Numbered from the stretch's first letter, positions 36,815-45,091 are shown. The stretch is 45,091 nucleotides of DNA from Planctomycetaceae bacterium (GCA_002724245.1 PBOG01000177.1:1-45091); one strand, 5' to 3'. Translations and numbers: made by a program. Notes: generated by a model from the letters alone, not told the origin.

Positions 36815-37396
36815 ATGGCTCAAAGTACACAGCACGTCCTCTCCAGGGTTCGGAAGCCTCGCGTCCACATCACCTTTGACGTCGAAACCGGGGGAGCCAA
36901 GGAAAAGGTAGAACTCCCCTTTGTCGTTGGCGTCATGGCCAATTTTTCCGGAACCAAGACGCCGGACAAGAGCCTGGGCGATCGCAAGTTCACGTCGATT
37001 GATCCAGATACTTTCGGTGAATATCTGTCCAAAGTCGCTCCCGAAGCCAGCTTCAACGTGAAGAACGTCCTGGCCGATGACGACTCCACCATTCCCGTAT
37101 CGCTCAAATTCAAGTCCTTTGACGACTTTTCACCGGCGGGCATTGTCGACCAGGTCGCCCCGCTGAAAAAACTCCTCGACGCTCGCAATCGCTTGCGAGA
37201 TCTATTGACCCGCCTGGATCGGTCCGAAGAGCTTGAAGCCCTGCTGAGCGAAACGCTCCAGAGCCCAGACGACATCCAGCGACTTGCCAGTGATTTAGAA
37301 GCGTCCGGTGTCGCGGAAGCTGACACAACAGCGGACGGCGCAGAACCTGCTGAAGAGGGTGGCTCAGAACCTGCAGGAGAGGGTAGTGCGGAATAG
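36815..37396 (+). CDS. tssB: TssB, small sheath subunit
   Basis: 193 residues from ATG 36815, which has AAGGA nearby; an adjacent TTG at 36812 adds one residue. Family pattern: RVRKPRVHITFDVETGGAKE, VELPFVVGVMANFSG, FTSIDPDTFGEYLSKVAPE, IPVSLKFKSFDDFSPAGIV, VAPLKKLLDARNRLRDLL. This is a sound VipA-type protein; its C-terminus interlocks with TssC in the contractile sheath. The last about 30 residues are an acidic, repetitive tail (GAEPAEEGGSEPAGEGSAE), longer than usual. tssC starts 84 bases on. Confidence 0.96.
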   Translation: MAQSTQHVLSRVRKPRVHITFDVETGGAKEKVELPFVVGVMANFSGTKTPDKSLGDRKFTSIDPDTFGEYLSKVAPEASFNVKNVLADDDSTIPVSLKFKSFDDFSPAGIVDQVAPLKKLLDARNRLRDLLTRLDRSEELEALLSETLQSPDDIQRLASDLEASGVAEADTTADGAEPAEEGGSEPAGEGSAE

Positions 37397-37480
37397 CAAC
37401 TGCTCGTCAAATTCAGCTTCAAAAATTACTAACAAAGTCAATAACTAGCCCAAGAGATACAGCTTCAGGAGATAAACAGA

Positions 37481-38929
37481 ATGGCAACGGCCGGTGAAAC
37501 CACACTACTGGAACAAGCGTTGGCGGTAATTCCCCAGACAGATCCTGAGTATTCCAATGTGTTGCTCAAGAACCTCGTCGACCAGGCGTTGGCTGGCGTC
37601 GTCACGTTTGAGAGTAGCGCGACCAAAGCATTAGAAGCAGCGATGGACCAGATCGACGGGGAAATTTCTCGCCAACTTGCGGCGATCCTGCACGAACCTG
37701 CGTTCCAAGAGCTGGAAGCGGCCTGGAGAGGCCTGTTTCATTTACTATCGAATTCCGAAGTCAGTTCGCGGCTGGTCATTCGGGCGCTTGACATCTCCAA
37801 AGACGAACTCAACAAGGACCTGTCGACCGCGATTGAGTTTGACCAGAGTAAATTATTCAAGAAGGTTTACGAAGAAGAATACGGATCTCCTGGCGGTTCT
37901 CCGTATGGCCTGCTGGTAGGCGACTACTACTTCCGTAACCATCCGGAAGACATTGGCTTGCTGGAAAAAATTTCCGGCCTGGCCGCGGCGGCGTTTGCAC
38001 CCTTTATTTCTTCAGCCGGCCCCAGCATGTTTGGAATGGAGGACTGGTCGGAACTCTCCAATCCGCGAGACCTGGCCAAAATCTTTGAGTCGGTGGAATA
38101 CGCCCAATGGCGTGCGTTTCGCGAATCGGAAGACTCACGATACGTCACGCTCTGCCTGCCGCGCGTATTGGCCAGGCTCCCCTACGGTGACAACACAAAA
38201 CCCGTCGAGGATTTTCACTTCGAAGAAGTGGAATTGACGGACGACAACAAGACTGCCCTGCCAGTCGCTCACGATGCCTACACCTGGATGAACGCAGCCT
38301 GGGTTCTGGCGCAACGCCACACCGAGGCATTCGCGCAAACCGGATTCAGCACCTTAATTCGCGGTGCGCAGGGTGGAGGCAAGGTGGAAGGCCTGCCGGC
38401 CCACACTTTCCTGACTGATGACGGTGACATTGACTTGAAATGTCCCACCGAGATCGCGATCACAGATCGTCGCGAAGCGGAAATCAGCAACCTGGGCTTT
38501 ATGCCGTTGTCTCACTACAAGAACACGAATTACGCGGTGTTCTTCGGTGGCCAGACAACACAACGTCCGGCGATCCTTAGCACACCCGATGCCACCGCAA
38601 ATGCAGCCATCTCCGCGCGTCTGCCTTGCATTATGGCAAGCTCTCGATTTGCACATTACCTCAAAGTGATCGCACGTGACCTTATCGGCAGCTTCATGGA
38701 ACTCGACGATGTGACGGGTTCCTTGAACGAATGGATCGGCGCGTATGTCTCAGCCGACCCGTCTCCTGACGCGCTCACCAAGGCTAGTTACCCACTAGCT
38801 GCGGCAAGTATTTCTGTGGAAGAAATACCTGGACGGCCAGGCAGTTTCCAGGCCGTGGCCTGGGTCCGTCCCTGGTTACAGCTTGAAGAGCTTTCGACCT
38901 CAATCCGTCTGGTCGCTGCCATTCCCTAG
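37481..38929 (+). CDS. tssC: TssC, large sheath subunit
   Basis: 482 residues with AGGAG 9 bases before ATG. VipB features: FQELEAAWRGLFHLL, LVIRALDISKDELNKDL, KLFKKVYEEEYGSPGGSPYG, LLVGDYYF, AAAAFAPFISSAGPSMFG, SRYVTLCLPRVLARLPYG, and the C-terminal MASSRFAHYLKVIARDLIGS and LNEWIGAYVSADP. With TssB it forms the contractile sheath. A strong terminator directly follows, so tssB and tssC may be made in larger amounts than the genes beyond. Confidence 0.97.
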   Translation: MATAGETTLLEQALAVIPQTDPEYSNVLLKNLVDQALAGVVTFESSATKALEAAMDQIDGEISRQLAAILHEPAFQELEAAWRGLFHLLSNSEVSSRLVIRALDISKDELNKDLSTAIEFDQSKLFKKVYEEEYGSPGGSPYGLLVGDYYFRNHPEDIGLLEKISGLAAAAFAPFISSAGPSMFGMEDWSELSNPRDLAKIFESVEYAQWRAFRESEDSRYVTLCLPRVLARLPYGDNTKPVEDFHFEEVELTDDNKTALPVAHDAYTWMNAAWVLAQRHTEAFAQTGFSTLIRGAQGGGKVEGLPAHTFLTDDGDIDLKCPTEIAITDRREAEISNLGFMPLSHYKNTNYAVFFGGQTTQRPAILSTPDATANAAISARLPCIMASSRFAHYLKVIARDLIGSFMELDDVTGSLNEWIGAYVSADPSPDALTKASYPLAAASISVEEIPGRPGSFQAVAWVRPWLQLEELSTSIRLVAAIP

Positions 38930-38974
38930 GATCGAGAGGTCGCCGAAAATCGCGACACCTTAATGTACAACACC

Positions 38975-39014
38975 AGCCGTTCACGGAGGATCAGCCACCG
39001 TGAACGGCTTTTTT
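38975..39014 (+). terminator. Strong Rho-independent terminator between tssC and its paralogue
   Basis: A perfect 12-base stem AGCCGTTCACGG (38975-38986) and CCGTGAACGGCT (38998-39009), loop of 11 bases, followed by a run of six T (39009-39014). It lies 45 bases after the tssC stop and 55 bases before the next start, inside a co-directional core gene block. Confidence 0.9.
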
Positions 39015-39069
39015 AATCTCGCCAGCGCGCTCGCACTGGCGCTCACCCCGAGAATCCCTGATTGAATCG

Positions 39070-40557
39070 ATGGTCGCACCTGGTACCGTCTCACAACGCA
39101 TCGACCACCTGCTCGCGCACGTCCTGGACGAGGCCGGCGGAACAACGTCTCCCGATGCAGAAACGACATGGCTTGAAATACTCACCACATGGTTTGGCCC
39201 CGACGCTTTGGAGTTGAATTCGATCAGCTCCTCACAGTTTGCAGGCTGGATTCAAGAGACGCTGGCGGAGATCGATGAACTACTAGAAGCCCAGTTACAA
39301 GAACTTCTCCATGCCTCGCCGCTGCAGAAACTGGAAAGCAGTTGGCGGGGGCTCGCCTATCTGATTGAAAATGTCGCCCAGTACCGTCAAATCGAAGTCC
39401 ACGCGTTGGACGTGTCGTGGAAAGAACTCGCTCGCGATGCGCAAAGCACGATCGTGTTTGATCACACGAGAATCTTCAAGCACATCTACGAATCGGAATT
39501 CGGGAGCCCCGGCGGCTGTCCTTTCGGTTTACTCGTTGGTGACTTTGAGATCTCGCATCTGCCGCAGCAATCGGTCGACACGCTCTCCCTCGTCCGTCAG
39601 CTGACAGGAACTGCAGCTGCTGCTTTTGCACCACTGATCCTGGGCGTTACGCCTCAGATGTTTGGCGCAGACGACATTCCCAGCCTGGAACGTGGCATCA
39701 ATCTGCGACAGACGTTTTCGCAAAAAGAATACCTCGACTGGCAAAGCTGGTGCGCCAGTCCGGACGCCCGCTTCCTCGGCCTTGCAATGCCACGGTTTCT
39801 GATTCGCCCACCGTATAGCAGAGCGACGACCCCTGGATCGGAGTTCTTGTTTACCGAGCATTGTTCAAAACCGGCCGACTACTTGTGGTGTAATGCAGCC
39901 TTCGCGCTCGCTGCGGTCGTAGCCAGATCATACGGTGAAACCGGGTGGTTTGACGATTTCCTTGGACCGGTACAGGATGACGAACGTCGGGGTGTACTTT
40001 CCAATTTGCCGTGGCTGACTCACCATTCTGACCCGGACTGGCCGCTGCCACCCATTGAGTGGGTCGTACCTGATCCGACAGCACAAGAACTCGCGGAGTC
40101 AGGGTTTACCTGCCTGCGACATTGCAAGTACACCCCGGACGTCATGGTCCAGTCCGCTCCAAACATCAGCGCCATGACGCAACACCGAAGTTCCATTGCA
40201 ATGCAAACGGAACTCCTGGACATCCAGCTTTATCACATTCTTGCCGTTTCCCGGTTTGCCCATTACATCAAACGCATCGCACGCGACCTCATTGGCAGCG
40301 CGCTCTCAGAGGATGACGTCCAAGCCTCAATTCACACATGGCTTGGCGCCTACACCTGCGCGGACCCGAACCCGACCCCCGCAGAACGGCGCAAACAACC
40401 CCTCAAGGACGCGTTTGTTCAAGTTCACAAATCGGAATCCCACCCGGGGACCTATCTTTGCCGTGTGGAAATACAACCACACGACTTGCATCAGCGTCTG
40501 GCAGTCAAGTTTCAGCTCAAATCGGCCAGCCACCAACCCTTATCCCTGGGAAGTTGA
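39070..40557 (+). CDS. tssC2: Second TssC-like sheath subunit (TssC2-type)
   Basis: 495 residues from ATG 39070; no strong ribosome site. It shares the tssC pattern through its length: LQKLESSWRGLAYLIEN, IEVHALDVSWKELARD, RIFKHIYESEFGSPGGCPFG, LLVGDFEI, AAAAFAPLILGVTPQMFG, FLGLAMPRFLIRPPYS, and VSRFAHYIKRIARDLIGS with IHTWLGAYTCADP. Divergence in the middle is large, and the insert around FTEHCSKPADYLWCN is Cys-containing. Some T6SS loci carry two TssC-type proteins, for example TssC40 and TssC41 in Agrobacterium. It may be a specialised sheath-end or baseplate-side subunit; this is inference. It lies past the terminator and may have lower expression. Confidence 0.9.
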   Translation: MVAPGTVSQRIDHLLAHVLDEAGGTTSPDAETTWLEILTTWFGPDALELNSISSSQFAGWIQETLAEIDELLEAQLQELLHASPLQKLESSWRGLAYLIENVAQYRQIEVHALDVSWKELARDAQSTIVFDHTRIFKHIYESEFGSPGGCPFGLLVGDFEISHLPQQSVDTLSLVRQLTGTAAAAFAPLILGVTPQMFGADDIPSLERGINLRQTFSQKEYLDWQSWCASPDARFLGLAMPRFLIRPPYSRATTPGSEFLFTEHCSKPADYLWCNAAFALAAVVARSYGETGWFDDFLGPVQDDERRGVLSNLPWLTHHSDPDWPLPPIEWVVPDPTAQELAESGFTCLRHCKYTPDVMVQSAPNISAMTQHRSSIAMQTELLDIQLYHILAVSRFAHYIKRIARDLIGSALSEDDVQASIHTWLGAYTCADPNPTPAERRKQPLKDAFVQVHKSESHPGTYLCRVEIQPHDLHQRLAVKFQLKSASHQPLSLGS

Positions 40558-40769
40558 TCACCAGGAATCACGGGCAATTACACTAGAGTCAGATGACGAC
40601 CAACCATCAGACACACTTGGACACGGCATCCAGCAACATCAGCTTCCCAATGTCCGAATAGACTTGCCCAGCGCAACTCGGGAGCAAGGCTCCACTACCC
40701 GGACAAATAACTACTGACAGCACAGCGTCAGACAGTGTCCCCCAGTTAACCTTATCTACGAATCGTACC

Positions 40770-41261
40770 GTGACCACTAATCCCATTTCCAGACACAAAC
40801 CTGGCCAAGTGGCAAAGACTATTCTGGACAAACTGTCCGGTACTTCGCCCCCCCCTGCCAACAACGCCTCCATTAAAGCCACTCGCTTCAATCGGGGCCC
40901 CGCGAAATTGCCTCCGTCTATCACATCCGACATCCTGTCCTTACTCAATACCAGCAGGTATTCCAGACCACTGCCAGACGACTGCCCGGAACTGCACAGG
41001 TCCTTACTAACCTACGGACTGCCGGCCGTGGGAGAGCGTAACGACGACACCTTGTCGGAAGTGATCACAGCACAGCTTCAAACGCACGAACCACGACTGC
41101 AAAACGTACAGGTCGTGCAAGACACCGGAACCACACCCAACAATGGTTCCCAGCGTTTTCTAGTACAAGCAGAATGGAGTGACACGACGCAAGAAGGAAT
41201 ACAGACGTTGGCTATCGTGGCTGACCGTGAGCAACGCATCGAAGAGCAGGACCTCGATTGA
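40770..41261 (+). CDS. tssE: TssE, gp25-like baseplate protein
   Basis: 163 residues from GTG 40770. The GPW/gp25 pattern is clear: ITSDILSLLNTSRYSRPLP, LHRSLLTYGLPAVGE, and VITAQLQTHEPRLQNVQVV (the E-P-R-L motif of gp25). The N-terminal about 50 residues are a poorly conserved basic, Pro/Ser-rich extension. TssE caps the sheath at the baseplate. Its TGA shares one base with the tssF ATG. The 212-base gap before it (40558-40769) holds no convincing gene or strong promoter; no clear ribosome site is seen for the GTG. Confidence 0.9.
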   Translation: MTTNPISRHKPGQVAKTILDKLSGTSPPPANNASIKATRFNRGPAKLPPSITSDILSLLNTSRYSRPLPDDCPELHRSLLTYGLPAVGERNDDTLSEVITAQLQTHEPRLQNVQVVQDTGTTPNNGSQRFLVQAEWSDTTQEGIQTLAIVADREQRIEEQDLD

Positions 41262-43129
41262 TGGACGACCTGCTCCGCTACTATAACGACGAACTGGCTT
41301 ACCTCCGCCGACTAGGCGATGGCTTCGCTCAATCCTACCCGCGTGTCGCCAGCCAACTGCGAATGGGTAGCTCAGGCAGTGACGATCCCCACGTCGAACG
41401 CCTGGTCGAGGCTTTCGCCTTCCTGACCGCGCGTCTACAGAAGCGGCTTGACGACGACCACCCGGTCATTGCACGTTCACTCCTGGACATTCTGCACCCT
41501 CAGTTACTCGCCCCTCTCCCACCGGCCACAATCGTACGATTCGAGTTGGAAGAGGCCGAGAATCAACTCGCTGCAGGCCACGTGATCCCTCGCCACGCGG
41601 AACTAGCGAGCGCGCCGATAGCTGAGACATCCTGTTCTTTTCGCACAGCCTATCCAGTCAACCTTTGGCCAATCACACTCTCTGAGGCGCGTCTCCTTCC
41701 CCCTCCGTTCCCAGTGCCGGACAATCTACCTCAAGAACAATACCAATCGCTACTGCGAATGAAGTTCGTCTGCCGGGACCCCGGTTTGACTGCTGCCGAC
41801 ATGGAGAACTTATCTTCGTTGCGATTCTTCTTGCATGGGCAACGCCAGCATGTCCACGCCTTGTACGAAATGCTGTTTACGCGGCTGACCGCAGTCGCAG
41901 TCGCAGGCTCTGAAGAACACCAGCCACTCCACCTGCTCAGCCAGGAATGTGTAAGACCGGTGGGATTTTCCACCGACGAAGAAATGCTACCGCACTCGAT
42001 GCGGATACCGCCCGCATACCGACTCCTTACCGAGTACTTTGCCTTCCCCGACAAGTTCCTGTTTTTCGACTGTGACGGGCTGCAAACACATCTCGAAACA
42101 TGGCAACACAACGCCTTCTACCTGCATTTCTATTTCAGTCAACGCATGGAAAGCCTCGAACGGTTCATCTCTGCGGACACATTTCAGCTTGGGTGTACCC
42201 CCGTCACCAACCTGTTCCCGGTAACTGCTGAACCGATCCGCATCAATCACCAGCATGCGCAGCAGCCGGTGATCCCCGATGGCCGACTCAGCGAGGCGCA
42301 CGAAATTTACTCGATCGACCAGGTCACAATGATCGATGAGCAGGGGCAACAACACGAAGTCTCCCCGCTGTACTCACTTACCCATGACTCCACTCAGAAC
42401 AATCAACCCCGTTGGTTTTGGCACGCGACGAGAACAACTGCACAAGCCATGGACAACGCCATTCTCCCAGGATCGGAGTTACAGTTGTCGCTCGTGGATC
42501 TGGAACTGAACCCACTGACATCGACCGACACTGTCGTTTCGGTTGAAACGACTTGCTGTAATCGCGACTGGGTTGCCCAACTGCCTTTCGGCGGTGGCGA
42601 ACCCTACTTGCAACTGGTCGAAGGAGGCCCGGTCCAGCAGGGCTCCTGCTTGATGCCATTCTCCACTACCCGACGCCCATTTGAAGATCACCAACTGCCG
42701 TGGCGTCTGGCCTCCATGCTGGCATTAAACCACCTTTCCATCTCTGATGGACCCGACGGTGCCCAAGTCATGCGGGAACTCCTGCGTGTCTACGATGTTT
42801 ACCGAGGCCCGACAGATGCGTTTCCTCTCGAGGGTATCCTCTCACTGACAACACAACGTGTCGTGGCACGCACTGTTTCGCATTCAGAGATACGACGCAC
42901 TGACGGTGGCCTGGTCTCACCCATCGGCTTTGCACAGGGTATTGAAACCACACTGGAGCTCGATGAGCCCGCGTTCATTGGTGTCGGCTTGTTTTTGTTT
43001 GCCAGCGTATGGGAACACTTCCTGGGCCTGTACGCATCGATTAACTCTTTTTCCAGCCTCGTCCTGACAACTCCACAACGCAAGGAACTTAAGCGGTGGC
43101 CACCGAGGAACGGCACGCAAGTGCTCTGA
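41261..43129 (+). CDS. tssF: TssF, T6SS baseplate wedge protein
   Basis: 622 residues from ATG 41261, overlapping the tssE stop in TGATG. Signature N-terminus LLRYYNDELAYLRRLGDGFAQ with YPRVASQLRM and DPHVERLVEAFAFLTARLQKRLDDD, then LLDILHPQLLAPLPP. Later matches: FFLHGQRQHVHALYEML, YRLLTEYFAFPDKFLFFD, and the C-terminal GIETTLELDEPAFIGVGLFLFASVWEHFLGLYASINSF region with LVLTT. Length fits the family (about 580-630). It forms the wedge with TssG and TssE. Its end overlaps tssG by 34 bases. Confidence 0.96.
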   Translation: MDDLLRYYNDELAYLRRLGDGFAQSYPRVASQLRMGSSGSDDPHVERLVEAFAFLTARLQKRLDDDHPVIARSLLDILHPQLLAPLPPATIVRFELEEAENQLAAGHVIPRHAELASAPIAETSCSFRTAYPVNLWPITLSEARLLPPPFPVPDNLPQEQYQSLLRMKFVCRDPGLTAADMENLSSLRFFLHGQRQHVHALYEMLFTRLTAVAVAGSEEHQPLHLLSQECVRPVGFSTDEEMLPHSMRIPPAYRLLTEYFAFPDKFLFFDCDGLQTHLETWQHNAFYLHFYFSQRMESLERFISADTFQLGCTPVTNLFPVTAEPIRINHQHAQQPVIPDGRLSEAHEIYSIDQVTMIDEQGQQHEVSPLYSLTHDSTQNNQPRWFWHATRTTAQAMDNAILPGSELQLSLVDLELNPLTSTDTVVSVETTCCNRDWVAQLPFGGGEPYLQLVEGGPVQQGSCLMPFSTTRRPFEDHQLPWRLASMLALNHLSISDGPDGAQVMRELLRVYDVYRGPTDAFPLEGILSLTTQRVVARTVSHSEIRRTDGGLVSPIGFAQGIETTLELDEPAFIGVGLFLFASVWEHFLGLYASINSFSSLVLTTPQRKELKRWPPRNGTQVL

Positions 43130-44151
43130 TCGATCGCGTCTTGAATCGCACCACTCAGTTTGATTTCTTTCAAGTTGTGCGATTGTTAGAGCTAACAACC
43201 ACTCTGTACCCTGACGAGGTAGATTCGTCTCCAACTACGGACCCGAGCCGCCGTGACACTATTCTCTTTGGTTCCGACAAGTCTCTCGGATTTAACGGGC
43301 AGGCGATTTCTTCGGTAGAGTGGAACCAGGGTCAACAACGCTTCCAGGTTACCAGCACACCTTTGGCATTAATCGGTGCCACGGGAGTGCTGCCTGACTA
43401 TTTCACGCAGGAGGTCACCAGCCGAAGCCGCAACAACGATCAGGCCCTCCAGGCCCTGCTTGATCTATTCCATCAACGTGTCCAACAGCTGCTTTTCAAA
43501 ACGCTTGGGAAACACCAGACCACCTATGACTTTGAGACTCGGAGACGATTCACACGGGACGATTCCGATACACTCGGCCACTGTCTCCAGCGTCTGGTGG
43601 GACTTGCACATACGCCACAGCAATGGCGTGATCTGAAGCTCCACAACCTGGTCTTTTATGCCAGCTTGTTCCTGCATGGAAACCGTTCCGCCAACGGCAT
43701 GGAGGCTCTCATCAAAGAGTACTTTTCGGCGCCGACAAAGGTCCGTCAATTCCAAGGCCAATGGCTGCAATTGTCAACAACGGATCAGTCACGAATCAGC
43801 GCACAACCTGGCCGGAGTCGCTACGCAAGACTAGGAGTTGACTTCACTCTCGGCACGCGCGTGTGGGACCTGCGAAGTTCGTGTCGGATCGTGCTCGGGC
43901 CGCTGACACGGCAGCAATTCCAGGAATTAATGCCCGGTCAACCGACTCACCTGCAGCTCGGTGAACTGACCCGCCTGTACGGCGGCAGCGCACTGGAATT
44001 CTCGCTGCAACCCGAACTCGCTGAAACCGAAATGGCCCCGTGGCAACTTGCCACAAACGGCAGCTGGGGTCGATTGGGATGGAGCACCTGGCTCCATTCC
44101 GAAACACCGCAAAAACAACCGACCTCGGCGCCCATTATTCCACTAAATTAA
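43096..44151 (+). CDS. tssG: TssG, T6SS baseplate wedge protein
   Basis: 351 residues from GTG 43096, with AAGGA 9 bases ahead and a 34-base overlap with tssF, implying coupled translation. Family pattern: FDFFQVVRLLELTT, ILFGSDKSLGFNGQAISSV, LIGATGVLPDYFTQEV with LLDLFHQRVQQLLFK, LFLHGNRSANGMEALIKEYF, and RLGVDFTLGTRVWDLRSSCRIVLGPL-type C-terminal block. Two copies of TssG pair with TssF in each wedge. Confidence 0.95.
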   Translation: MATEERHASALIDRVLNRTTQFDFFQVVRLLELTTTLYPDEVDSSPTTDPSRRDTILFGSDKSLGFNGQAISSVEWNQGQQRFQVTSTPLALIGATGVLPDYFTQEVTSRSRNNDQALQALLDLFHQRVQQLLFKTLGKHQTTYDFETRRRFTRDDSDTLGHCLQRLVGLAHTPQQWRDLKLHNLVFYASLFLHGNRSANGMEALIKEYFSAPTKVRQFQGQWLQLSTTDQSRISAQPGRSRYARLGVDFTLGTRVWDLRSSCRIVLGPLTRQQFQELMPGQPTHLQLGELTRLYGGSALEFSLQPELAETEMAPWQLATNGSWGRLGWSTWLHSETPQKQPTSAPIIPLN

Positions 44152-44173
44152 AAACCTGCGCACACGACACTTG

Positions 44174-44202
44174 TTTACAAAACCACCCACACACCCTATA
44201 CT
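44174..44202 (+). promoter_or_regulatory. Strong candidate promoter dedicated to hcp
   Basis: TTTACA (44174-44179), a 17-base spacer and TATACT (44197-44202); each hexamer differs from consensus at one position. It lies 66 bases before the hcp ATG in the 117-base gap after tssG, and would give the tube protein its own transcript. Confidence 0.6.
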
Positions 44203-44268
44203 TCCTATTGCACCAGCAACCCCCTTTATCCCCATTCTACTAATCAAAGAGTTCAGGAGAGCGTATAG

Positions 44269-44799
44269 ATGCCTAGCAATATCATCATGTTGGCCACAGG
44301 TATTAAAGGTAATTGCAAGGTCGAAGAGTACAAGGATGGCATGTATCTCGACAGCTACGCATTTTCCGTCGGCAAGCACATCAACGCAGACCGTGCCATT
44401 TACGGTGGCAATGATGGTTTCACTGCCTGGTCAGACGTTACCATCTCCAAGCCAGAAGACCAATCAGACTTCCTGCTGCTGAAAGCTGCCGCACTTGGCA
44501 CTCACATCGACGACGTGAAGATCGTGGTCCTGTCCGAAGAAGGTGGTTCAACGGATAACAAGCCCCACGAAGACAAAGTGATCCAAATGACGGAAGTGAT
44601 TCTTCAAGAAACATCCGTTGACGGGTATGCCAATGCACTGTCATCGCGTTCATACACGCTGAGCTGGTCCAAACTTCGTATGGAATTCAAGTTCCGTGAA
44701 GAAGACGGGACCACCGGCACGCCTTCCAGCGGTGACTTTGGCCAAGATCGGGTTGAACACAACCACGCCGTGACGGAAGGTGATTTCAAGGATCCGTAA
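44269..44799 (+). CDS. hcp: Hcp (TssD), T6SS inner-tube protein
   Basis: 176 residues with AGGAGA 8 bases before ATG. Hcp pattern: IIMLATGIKGNCKVEEYKDG, LDSYAFSVGKHIN, DVTISKPEDQSDFLLLKAAALG, IDDVKIVVLSE, MTEVILQETSVDGYA and YTLSWSKLRMEFKFREEDG. Hexameric rings stack into the tube and are secreted. The C-terminal 25 residues (TPSSGDFGQDRVEHNH...) extend past the barrel and may be a small tail. It has its own promoter-like element. A six-base hairpin overlaps its stop (44791-44807), without a T-tract. Confidence 0.95.
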   Translation: MPSNIIMLATGIKGNCKVEEYKDGMYLDSYAFSVGKHINADRAIYGGNDGFTAWSDVTISKPEDQSDFLLLKAAALGTHIDDVKIVVLSEEGGSTDNKPHEDKVIQMTEVILQETSVDGYANALSSRSYTLSWSKLRMEFKFREEDGTTGTPSSGDFGQDRVEHNHAVTEGDFKDP

Positions 44800-44822
44800 T
44801 CCGGATCGGCACCAGTTCCTCC

Positions 44823-45091
44823 TCAGTTACCTGAAGACGACGCCTGGCAAAACATCACCGGGCACGGCAACTCTCGTAACAGAGCTTGCCCTGTCAGCTC
44901 AGAAAAGCTGTTGGCAAACACTGCTGCCATTGACAGTCCACTCAGATCTGGCAAGCCCGCCGTCACTGGGGGTACCTCCATGGCCGGCATGGTCACATCG
45001 GGCGTTTCTATGCTCGGTACCTCCATGCCGGGCATTTCCATCCCCGCCCCACCCATTCCAGGAGCTTCCACACTCGGCATCCCCATCTCCG
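44823..45091 (-). CDS. C-terminal end of an unidentified protein with Met/Pro/Glu-rich repeats, cut by window edge
   Basis: A minus frame is open from the edge to a TGA at 44825-44823 and gives 88 residues. The first part is a degenerate repeat of about five residues (PGMGGAGMEMPGMEVPSIE, TPDVTMPAMEVPP); the last 45 residues are a compact stretch with LSMAAVFANSFSELTGQALL. The N-terminus lies outside. It converges on hcp, only 23 bases away. It may be a T6SS accessory or effector-related protein, but no family is recognised. An internal ATG at 45086 makes a tiny gene possible, less likely given the repeat running off the edge. Confidence 0.5.
   Translation of the reverse strand, partial: EMGMPSVEAPGMGGAGMEMPGMEVPSIETPDVTMPAMEVPPVTAGLPDLSGLSMAAVFANSFSELTGQALLRELPCPVMFCQASSSGN

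Noticed and set aside
36820-37422. 200-codon minus-strand frame
   Set aside because: Exact antisense shadow of tssB; Ser-rich, with no family pattern.
40592-40660. Tiny plus-strand frame beginning MTTNHQTHLD between tssC2 and tssE
   Set aside because: About 22 codons, no ribosome site, no conserved pattern; similarity of its first residues to TssE is probably chance.
44791-44807. Hairpin GATCCG/CGGATC at the hcp stop
   Set aside because: Six-base stem with no T-tract; mentioned with hcp but not called as a terminator.

Overview
The window looks like part of a planctomycete chromosome, probably Pirellulales or a relative. The diagnostic families are two DUF1501 proteins, one DUF1549/DUF1553 protein with a CxxCH motif, a CotH-like protein, HEAT-repeat proteins including one with a cysteine cluster, and many secreted enzymes with signal peptides. 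No rRNA, tRNA, CRISPR array, IS element or integrase is visible. The assignment rests on family content only.

The left half (1-21 kb) is secreted or envelope metabolism. On the minus strand are a large GH42-like protein cut by the window edge, a HEAT-repeat/CotH gene pair with a 4-base ATGA overlap and a 12/13-bp minisatellite upstream, a DUF1549/1553-DUF1501 pair with abutting stop and start, and an operon of secreted nitrilase, DUF1501 and TolB-like propeller. On the plus strand are an MFS transporter followed by a GH42-like protein with a C-terminal discoidin-like domain, a YdhR-like protein, a small lipoprotein-like membrane protein, and a cysteine-cluster HEAT protein followed by a beta-rich, possibly outer-membrane, protein.

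The right half (21.3-45 kb) is a type VI secretion (T6SS) locus in three blocks. tssA reads right. A leftward block reads tssK, tssL, a truncated tssM, and a 1683-residue membrane-anchored protein. A rightward block reads a 1621-residue membrane-anchored protein, tssB, tssC, a strong terminator, a second tssC, tssE, tssF, tssG and hcp. The two outward blocks start from a 458-bp AT-rich divergent region. Sheath, baseplate, tube, TssK and TssL are recognisable. No tssJ, tssH/clpV, vgrG or PAAR gene is in the window; some may lie to the right, where a partial minus-strand gene enters.

The most interesting point is the membrane complex. TssM ends directly after its third membrane segment, so its usual large periplasmic domain is absent, and its P-loop is degenerate. 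Two giant proteins flank the core genes. Each has one N-terminal membrane segment followed by a caspase-like fold in which the catalytic His and Cys positions look lost, then a long similar helical region. One continues into a vWA domain with an intact MIDAS, the other into two EF-hand-like loops and a carboxypeptidase-regulatory-like domain. I infer that they replace the TssM/TssJ periplasmic machinery, which would be a non-canonical T6SS envelope complex. This is a hypothesis from sequence reading only.
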